A stretch of 64,000 nt of DNA from the NCBI GenBank assembly GCA_032871835.1, contig CM065298.1, forward strand, positions 92,317,891 to 92,381,890, read 5' to 3'. The notes under the pieces are model-generated. The model was given only the letters and a program-made list of their open reading frames with translations. It had not been told where the DNA came from and made no database searches. Position numbers and translations under genes: made by a program. Shown piece by piece: positions 56,450-64,000 of this stretch. The stretch comes from Dipteronia dyeriana (lineage: Eukaryota > Streptophyta > Magnoliopsida > Sapindales > Sapindaceae). Position 1 is the first letter of the stretch; each line of letters opens with the position of its first letter.

Positions 56450-58300
56450 ATGGCCGGTAATGAAAGCAAAGACAGTTCCAGGGACATCGAGAAATCTCAG
56501 GATAATGCTCATATATGCGGGACCACTCAGGATCCCACCATAACCATCGGGAACCAACCGATATCTCTAGCTGGCATTCAACAAGTCTCTCCTACCAGCG
56601 AGGACATAGCACGTTGCTTTCGTGATGCATTGCAACAGTTATTAACAGATGCAATGTAAGAAGGAATAGATCTATTGGCCACAGGAGAGGTGCATCCGCC
56701 AAATCCTCCATCACCTCTTAGATTCCGATTGGTTGTAGTTAGGCCAGAATCAGATGTACCAGTAGCCGTTAGGAATTCAGATCCAGTCAACGATACTGGG
56801 GGTACAACTCGTAACCAGGACAAGGATTACGAAACGCCCGTAGAAGAACGACCATACAAAAGACGAAGCCACAGTCAAGCAGGCCATGATAGGCACCGTA
56901 AATACGACTGGCGGAGAGATCGGTCATCATCATCAGAAGACAGTGACCGTCATCATCGTAAACACCACTATTGGACCATAAGCTTACAAGGATTGGCTGG
57001 TGAGACTCGGAGGCAGAATGAAGAGGAGCTGGAAATAGGTATGACAGTCACTCGATAGCTCGACCATCGGGGAGAGTTGATGGGTGACAGAGATGTCATG
57101 ATTCAGAGTCTTACCCGAGAAGTCGAGAATAACATGCGTCAAATAGACGTGTTGATTAGGCGGTATGGATATAAATAATTGTCTAACGACGATTCTGATA
57201 GCCCCTTTACTAAACATATTCTGCGAACGACATTCCCGGAAAGATTCAGGATGTCGCACGTGGAACAGTTCAAGAAAGATACAGATCCTAAAGAGCATAT
57301 CAGGCGATATAAGAGCGCCATGACCTAGTATGCCCACAACGATCCGTTGTTATGCCTTAACTTCCCACAAACTCTTGGGGATACATGCTCAAGATGATTT
57401 GAGAGATTGCCTCCTGCAAGTATTGGAAGTTTCAGCGAATTGAGTAGAAGATTTTCAAGATAATTCCTTGGGAATGTACACAGGAAAAAATTGATGGCAT
57501 AACTTTCTCAACTCAACAATTCCATTTATTCCTTTTCTACTCAACCCCTTCCTTGATCAACTGCAACATTCCCGTTCCCTCATGAACCATTCGTTACTAA
57601 GCCCGCCCGGTCAACATTACCCGCTCCAATCAGTTCCTTCTCTCTCGCCCATGATTGAGAAAGCAATACTAGCAATCCAGCCAGAGCTGGCTCAATCAAA
57701 GAAAAGACGAGTCGCTAAAGAAGTATCTGAGAAGATTTTGCCAGGCGGTCTAAAAAATCAGTAGTGCAAATGGCGAGGCAATAATCGCTGTATTTATAAA
57801 TAACTTACAGAATGGACATTTGTCTTTTGACTTAATAAGAGCTCGTCTAACTAGATATGCAGACATGATGGTTATGGTAAGAGGATACACACTGGTAGAA
57901 GAAGAAGAGTTGGCGACAAGAGGTAGTTATGTGCATGGGGGGAAACCCAAACAAAAAGATGTCGAGTCAAAGTCTCAGAACCATAAAGGCAAATAGAAAG
58001 GAAGTAGCAAAAAAAGAAGCAAAGATGGGGGAAGTGGACATAATATTGACCAAACTAAGGAAAAAGTTCAAGGAAAGTATACGAACTACACCTCACTTCG
58101 AAAAAAGCAGGATGAAATCTTGGCAATACTAGAAGAGAAGGATATGGTGAAAGAACCGCGTCGGCAGTCATAATTTTGCCCGGTGTGATACGACAAAGTA
58201 TTACAAGTTCCACAAAGAAACCGGCCATGAGACTTCCAAATATTACCAGCTCAGAGACTATATAGAAACCATCATCCGAAAAGGATATCTGTAAGATGTA
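56450..58300 (+). pseudogene. T3 gag, inactivated
   Basis: Begins MAGNESKDSSRDIEK. The capsid-type domain is readable at about 57230-57470 (PERFRMSHVEQFKKDTDPKE; FERLPPASIGSFSELSRRF). A zinc-knuckle relic at about 58199-58250 reads YYKFHKETGHETSKYY, with Tyr in place of both outer Cys residues. Stops at 56657, 57055, 57174, 57327 and several more beyond; most fit a single C-to-T or G-to-A change. Confidence 0.8.
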
Positions 58301-58556
58301 ATCTTGAAGAAAGATGAGAAGTCAGAAACTTATAAGGAAACCAAGCCAGAAGATCATAACTCGGGTTAGAATAAAAATGTCAGTTTCGAGGCGAGTGGTG
58401 CGATATAGACTATCTTTGGCGGACCGTCAATGGGGAGAAGTAACCGAGAAAGGACTCAAGAAATCTAAAAAGCATTGGAAGCAAGACAGAATTTCGACGT
58501 TAACTCCATCGAGCCGGATCCGAAGAGAATAAAGGAAGGATGAGACCCGATAATAT

Positions 58557-59067
58557 TCACTGAAGTAGACTTACATGGGGTTGACGTCCGGCCAAACGAC
58601 ACACTTATCATTAGTGTCTGAATTGGCCATAGAGAAGTTATGAGGATACTAGTGGATAATGGTAGCTCAACAGACATCCTCATCGTGGCTGTTTATGATC
58701 AACTGAGATTGAATTGAAAGAACTTGCAACCATTCCATACCCTACTTAGAGGATTCAGAGGTGTCGAGGTTAGATCTCTAGGAAAGGTGAAATTACCCGT
58801 AAAAATCGGAGTAGCACCCTACCAGAAAACAGTGCTACTTGACTTTATGGTGGTAGATATAGACAACTGGCTTTACAATGCTTTACTGGACCGACCTTTT
58901 CTAAACAAGACAAAAGCAGTGACAATAATTTACGCCCTGATGATCAAATTTCTTACTGATTGGGGAGTAGGAAAGGTCAAAGGTTCACAAGAAATGGCTA
59001 GAAGGGCCAATCTCTCCGTTTATAAGGACAAGGATAGAAGCGGACACCAGGTTTGTACCTTGACTTA
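58557..59067 (+). pseudogene. T3 aspartic protease
   Basis: Active-site segment ILVDNGSSTDIL at about 58645-58680 and YNALLDRPFLNKTKA at about 58874-58918. D-N-G instead of D-T-G is common in Tat-lineage proteases. A TGA interrupts near 58716 and the frame ends at 59068. Confidence 0.8.
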
Positions 59068-59098
59068 ACCAAATCAGGCAGAGAAAGAAGAATCACTG

Positions 59099-61130
59099 AT
59101 GTTCGAATTCGATCCAAGGGAGGAACCTGGAACGTCTAAGAATGAGCCAACGGAAGAGGTGATCTTAAATGAAGAAGAACCAACTAGAAAGATCAAAATC
59201 GAAACTAATTTAGAGGAGAAGGTCAAGATAGACCTCATTAATTTGCTTAAAGAATACAAGGACTTGTTCGTAAGAAGTTACGAAGACATGGTAGAGATAG
59301 ACATGCGAGTGATATCACACCATCTGACTGTAGATTCGAGTTAAAGACCTATGATTCAAAAAAAGAGGTCCTTTAACCTCGAAAGGAGTCGGGCAATTAA
59401 GCAGGAGGTAGAAAAGTTGCTCGTTGTAGGATCAATTAGAGAAATCAACTATCCACAGTGGGTGGCAAATATGGTTCTGGTCCAAAAAAAAAATGGCCAA
59501 TGGAGAATGTGCGTAGATTTCACGGATTTGAACAAAGCCTGCCCAATAGATAGTTTTCCACTCCCACGAATAGACCAACTAGTCAATGCTACATCAGGTC
59601 ATGAATTGCTCAGTTTTATGGATGCCTATTCAGGATACAATCAGATCCGAATGAATGAAGCAGATAAAGAAAAAATAGCATTCACGACCGATCAAAGTCT
59701 ATTGTTATAGAGTAATGCCCTTTGGATTAAAAAATGCTGGGGCCTCATATCAAAGATTGGTCAACAGAATTTTCACCCGCCAAATAGGAAGAATCATGAA
59801 AGTTTATATAGACGACATGTTAACCAAAAGTATCTCGGTAGACAGACATGCTTCAGTCTTGTGTGAAACATTTGATGTCCTGAGAAGGTACCAAATGAAG
59901 TTTAATCTGAATAAGTGCTTATTCGGGGTTCCTTCAGAAAAATTCCTCAGTTTCCTAGTGTACCAAAGGGGGATCGAAGTAAATCCCAAGAAGATTGAAA
60001 CACTTCGAAAAATGACTTCTCTAAGAATCTTAAAGGAGGTACAACATTTTACGGGATGCCTAGCTTCCCTTGGCAGGTTCATTTCGAAGGCCACAGATAA
60101 ATGTGATCCATTCACCAAGATAATAAAAAAAAGGAAGGGGTTTGAATGGAATACAGATTGTGAACATGTATTTCAAAAGATAAAAGGGTATTTAGGGCAG
60201 GCACCCATTCTTTCAAAACCGAAGGAAGTAGAAGTACTTTACTTATACTTGTCACTTACAGAGTCATCAGTGAGTTCAACCCTAGTTCAAATTGAGGACG
60301 GAATATAAAAGCCAGTATACTATACTACTAAGGCCCTTCTTTCGGTTGAAACCAGATATTCTCTAGCAGAAAAGATGGCTCTAGCTTTAGTCTCGACAAC
60401 AAGGAATTTAAGACCGTATTTTCAGGCACATGCAATCAGAGTTTACACCGATTGCCCGCTTAAACTAATTCTTCAGAAACCTGAGATTTCAGAGAGATTA
60501 ACCAAATGAGCAATTGAGCTGAGTGAGTTCGATATTAAATACGAGCCCATGACATCACTCAAGAGCCAAGCAGTGGCGAATTTTGTAGCATAATTCACAG
60601 AACCTTGCTTAGAGGTAAAAAGAATGGTAAGCAGGAATCTTTCATGGAAGTTGTATGTTGACGGCTCCTCGAACACTCATGGCAGTGGGGCAAGGATCGT
60701 GGTATGCACCCCATAAGAAGATGATGTTGAATGTGCCATGATATTCAATTTCAAAGCATCAACTAACCAAGCCGAATATGAGGCATTGCTGATAGGACTT
60801 AGAGTTTGTATCGCACTCGAAATAGATGATGTTGAAATTTTTAGTGACTCACAGGTAGTTGTCAACCAAGTTTTAGACGAATATCAGGCTAGGGATGAAA
60901 GTATGATGGATTATTTGGGCATAACAAAGCAACTCCTACAACGGTTCAAGGAATATAGGATTGTCCAAATCCCCCGGGAAGAAAATGAAAAAACAGATGC
61001 TTTGTCCAAACTAGCATCATCAATAACCACAATCAAACCAAAGAATATCTCGATCACATATCTTCTAAGACCAAGAATAGTTGAGCCAAGAGACTTTGAA
61101 GTCTCAGAATCCGAATACCGCTAGATGGTT
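59099..61130 (+). pseudogene. T3 reverse transcriptase and dual RNase H
   Basis: RT motifs: WRMCVDFTDLNKACP (about 59492-59536), FMDAYSGYNQIRM (about 59615), then a frameshift near 59705, MPFGLKNAGASYQ (59715) and the catalytic VYIDDML (about 59799-59819). RNase H of the standard type follows (VYYTTKALLSVETRYSLAEK, about 60313-60372). A second RNase H-like domain spans about 60640-61020 with YVDGSS, AEYEALL, FSDSQVV and KTDALSKLA, its acidic residues all present. Stops at 60306, 60506 and 60590 and later break it. Confidence 0.87.
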
Positions 61131-61965
61131 GGATGACTTAGCTAAAAAAAGTACTTGGAGGAAGATATACTCCCAAAAGACCCCTTAGAGGCAAAACACG
61201 TCAGGTACAGGTCATCAAGATATACTATGATTGAAGGAGAATTATATAGAAGAGGGTTCCCTCGAACACTCCAAATGTGTGTGTCAGAGGAGGATGCACA
61301 CCGAATACTACAGAAAATCCATGGTGGAGTATGCAGGAATCATACAGGAGGTAAAAGTTTGGCACACAAGGTACTCAGACAAGGTTTTTACTAGCCTTCT
61401 TTGTTCTCTGATGCACAACGATGTTCAGAAAGTTGTAATGCTTGCCAAAGGATTGCCAATGACATTCGGTAGCCACCTGAACAACTTAGAAGCCTCACAT
61501 CCCCATGGCCATTCGCCATGTAGGGATTAGACTTCTACAGGAGAAACATCGTTTTCCTTAGCATTCGAAACTGAGGTTGTTATCCCAACAGAGACACCGT
61601 ATATGTCGCCCAGAGTCAGGCTATATGATGAAGATCATAATGTTGATATGCTACTACAAGGCCTAGATGAGTTAGAAGAAAAAAGGGAGAAATCCCAAGT
61701 GCGAAATGCGACATACCAGTAAAGAATAGCTAGGCACTATAATTCTCATATCAGGGTTAGGAGGTTCTAAATAGAAGACACGGTGCTAAGAAAAGTATCG
61801 TTGAACAAAAAAAATAAAGTCGCGGGCTCATTAGCTAACAAGTGGGAAGACCCATACAAGAATGAATGGATAGCCGGCCATGGAGCATATTGGATCGCCC
61901 GATCTGACAGTGGGGTTTTACCCCGACCATGCAATACCTAATATTTAAATATTTTCTATCCTTGA
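61131..61965 (+). pseudogene. T3 integrase with the catalytic core deleted
   Basis: The zinc finger is visible (HGGVCRNHTGGKSLAHKVLR at about 61320-61380; CNACQRIAN further on after a frame change). At 61525-61550 the text jumps from the first core motif (GLDFY) to a region near the core's C-terminal side (FSLAFETEVVIPTE), so the second Asp and Glu are gone. The C-terminal part runs to a stop at 61963. Confidence 0.8.
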
Positions 61966-62779
61966 AACTCACTTCATTTCTTTTTAGTCAGGATTTTTTT
62001 TTTAGTAATTTATTCTTAGCAACCTTTTTCCATATTGTTAGTTTTACAAAATTATGAATAAAAACCCAATTATGAGATTCCTAGAAATCCAAGTATATGA
62101 CAATAAGAACATATGAAAAATTTAAGCATATGATAATAAGAACATATAGAGAAATCCAAGCATATGATAATAAGAACATATGAAAAGATTGAGCGCATAA
62201 TAACATGAATAAATAAAATGCTCGGGCCATTAATTTGGAAAAAAATTCGAATGGGCGGAGAATCTCAAAGGAGCATGCCAGTCGAGCAAGGTCCACGGAG
62301 ACCTTAGCTAAAAGGCAAACCCGATGCACATTCTGGAAAATGGCTCGAGGCACCGTCGAGAAAACCCCGTTGAGTTGTGCAGCTGTGTTAAGCAATTCAG
62401 AGCTTAACGATTCGGTAAACCCTTGCGCAGATAAAACTATGAGATGTCCTCAGTGACTTGTGTAAGGACTCGAACGTATGATCGTGGTGAGCCTCGATAC
62501 AAAGTTTGGGTAGCAACTGAGTATTAAACACAAGTACAAATCTACTTGCCTTTGTTTCGAGATGACTCGATTAATAATATTAGCCGACTCAGCACTTAAA
62601 ATTACGCTGCTCAGGTAACAATACTAGCCAGTTAATAAGATACTTGACATTTTTAGTATTTTTAAGGTGTTGGGTTTTCATTACCTAGTTCATAATATTC
62701 AAAGATTCATGGCTAAACAATCGTGCAAATATCGAATAGAACAAAAAAATTATTAACTAAATTTTTACAAAGTTCAAGT
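61966..62779. other. T3 region between pol and antisense ORF
   Basis: Non-coding except for a short tandem repeat at 62088-62200. A TCGAATGGGC to GGCACCGTCGAG stretch (62245-62365) is less AT-rich, but I see no protein in it. Confidence 0.45.
62088..62200. repeat. T3 tandem repeat, ~34-bp unit, three copies
   Basis: AAGCATATGATAATAAGAAC with ATATGAAAA/GAGAAATCC tails occurs three times in succession, spacing about 33-37 bp. Same position relative to pol and antisense ORF as the larger array in T1, but unrelated sequence. Confidence 0.75.
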
Positions 62780-64000
62780 TCACTTTGGCGGAGCCGAAGA
62801 CTTCGAGCTTTTCCCGATGCTCGGATCAGGAACCATTTCATACTCACAGAGAATACTTTCGTTCAAAGGCCAGATGATTGTGTCAACCATGTCATCCATC
62901 CAAGCACCATAATCCATTCTAGGGACTAGTCCAACATTAGGCTCTGACCCATCCACCCCAGTTTCTCGACTGGCATAAAAAGTAGAAAGGCAATGCTCGG
63001 ACGAGACCTCTAGGTGCATAGGATGGGGATCTTTACCTTTGATGCGACAATAGGCTCTCCACTCTCTCAATTGAATCCAAAGGGCCTTTAAGGAATGATC
63101 CACATGATTTCTGATCGATAACTCTCAGTTGACTCAGGCCTTATCAGTCGCCCAGTTCTTGACCTTGATGAATTCACCAGCCAAAACCAACCCTCGTTGG
63201 AACTCCCTAAGAAGTAGGACATCATAAGCTGGGGACCTTTTGAAATGATCAAACCCTTAAACTTTAAGTTCCAGCCTGGCTTCCTTCGAAAGGGATTCAA
63301 TCGTTAAGGCTTGACGTTTAAGATCTTCAATCTTGTCCTCGTAGGATAACTTCGATTGTTCATCCTCTTGTTTAGCTTTAAGCATTAACTCCTGGGCGAC
63401 ATAGAACAAGTCTTGAAAAGATTTAACTTCTCTTCTGCAGCATAAGCTCTCTCCTCGACCTCTATCTTTTTCGCCAAACAACGATCGGCGAACTTCTGGG
63501 CAGAACTTACTTCCCTCTGATAGACCGCCTTAATCCGAGCACGATTATCCTCACTCTTATTTAACTAAGCTTTCAGATGCCTTATCCGATATGTTTGGAA
63601 TTGTTGCGTCTGAACAACTTCCGCAAACTCAGCGACCATCTGTAGAGAAATTGGTTAAAGATGCCCAATGCACGATAATGTAAAAAATACAATTCGAAAG
63701 ATTTACGTAGCTCATGCTGTTGAAAATATTTTGAAGACAATCTATCGGGGAACCACTCCTGAAGCGGCTCCATTGGTCGTCCTTGATAAAAGCTCGGCTG
63801 AATGACATGATTCTCAATATGTCCTGGGAGGTGGGACCCATAGGCCTTTCCGAGGATCCCATTACATCCTCAACCTCATCATCAACCTCGGAGGGTGGAA
63901 AATTTTCTTTGTCTAAACCCTCGTGAGGATACTACCCTTCCAAAGATTTCTCCACCTGAGCACTCAGGGAGTCCCCAACATCGACATCCTCATTGCTCGA
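62780..64000 (-). pseudogene. T3 antisense ORF, C-terminal part
   Basis: Minus-strand frames give, from the window edge inward, an acidic segment (SSNEDVDVGDSL; VDDEVEDVMGS), a Lys/Glu-rich coiled-coil-like part (EDKIEDLKRQALTIESLSKE, 63375-63257) and a C-terminal domain (LREWRAYCRIKGKDPHPMHL, about 63075-63015) ending at 62780. The order matches the Tat antisense ORF of T1. Frame changes near 63250 and 63100 and a stop near 63930 show decay. The N-terminal half is outside the window. Confidence 0.65.

Larger units (their letters stand above)
55504..64000 (+). mobile_element. T3: Ty3/gypsy Tat-lineage retrotransposon, runs off the window
   Basis: 5' LTR, gag, protease, RT, RNase H, second RNase H-like domain, integrase remnant, short tandem repeat and an antisense ORF appear in that order. 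The second RNase H domain and the antisense ORF place it in the Tat lineage. Its LTR family equals T2. The 3' LTR is beyond the window. Many stops and two large lesions make it non-autonomous. Confidence 0.9.

Noticed and set aside
1..64000. tRNA, rRNA or other structured RNA genes
   Set aside because: I looked for tRNA-like arm patterns and conserved rRNA blocks while reading and saw none; a covariance-model search would be needed to exclude small ones.

Overview
The window is nuclear DNA of a eudicot plant. The evidence is many short phase-consistent GT/AG exons, plant-only gene families (RIN2/RIN3 E3 ligase, GLV/RGF peptide precursors, CC-NBS-LRR remains), AT-rich intergenic DNA, and a dense load of plant transposons (Tat-lineage Ty3/gypsy with antisense ORFs, L1 LINEs, PIF/Harbinger-like MITEs, a Kaonashi-type MULE). 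I cannot name the species.

Layout. 0.3-7.8 kb: an apparently intact 12-coding-exon RIN2/RIN3-type RING-CUE ubiquitin ligase gene (+), with one GC-AG intron. 7.8-14.4 kb: intergenic DNA with a repeat-bearing MITE-like element (C), a 5'-truncated L1 LINE and a MITE with TAA target duplication. 14.4-24.75 kb: a decayed Tat-lineage LTR retrotransposon (T1) with both LTRs, gag, protease and integrase remnants, no RT/RNase H, a 99-102 bp tandem array and an antisense ORF. 24.75-29 kb: a GC-rich scrap that cuts the T1 3' LTR, a CNL resistance-gene relic, element A and a second TAA-flanked MITE. 30.0-32.4 kb: a GLV/RGF (root meristem growth factor) peptide locus with two exons that each end in a GLV motif. 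33.3-39.8 kb: an hAT-like element and four MITE-like elements (B, F, E, D) that carry internal short tandem arrays; B/F and E/D abut. 40.1-43.4 kb: an L1 fragment cut by the 3' part of a second Tat element (T2). 45.5-46.1 kb: a single-exon gene (-) for a 205-aa tail-anchored protein, with a long-TIR MITE about 200 bp upstream of its ATG. 46.9-54.9 kb: a Kaonashi-like MULE with a mudrA-type transposase, an oppositely oriented ULP1-like protease and a higher-order satellite array in its 5' leader. 55.5-64.0 kb: a third Tat element (T3), open at the window edge, with most of the integrase core deleted.

Host genes that look functional: the RIN2-like gene, the GLV locus and the tail-anchored protein gene. 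Most of the rest is transposon in varying decay; nonsense codons in T1 and T3 gag-protease are nearly all one C-to-T or G-to-A transition from a sense codon, as expected of methylated silenced DNA. The observations I rate highest are (1) the two phase-compatible GLV-motif terminal exons behind a single visible signal-peptide exon and (2) a group of non-autonomous elements with long imperfect inverted ends around tandem arrays with a recurrent CGAGACTT/CGAGCTTT core, similar in plan to the MULE in the same window. All coordinates were worked out by eye; element ends are approximate unless a target duplication is stated.
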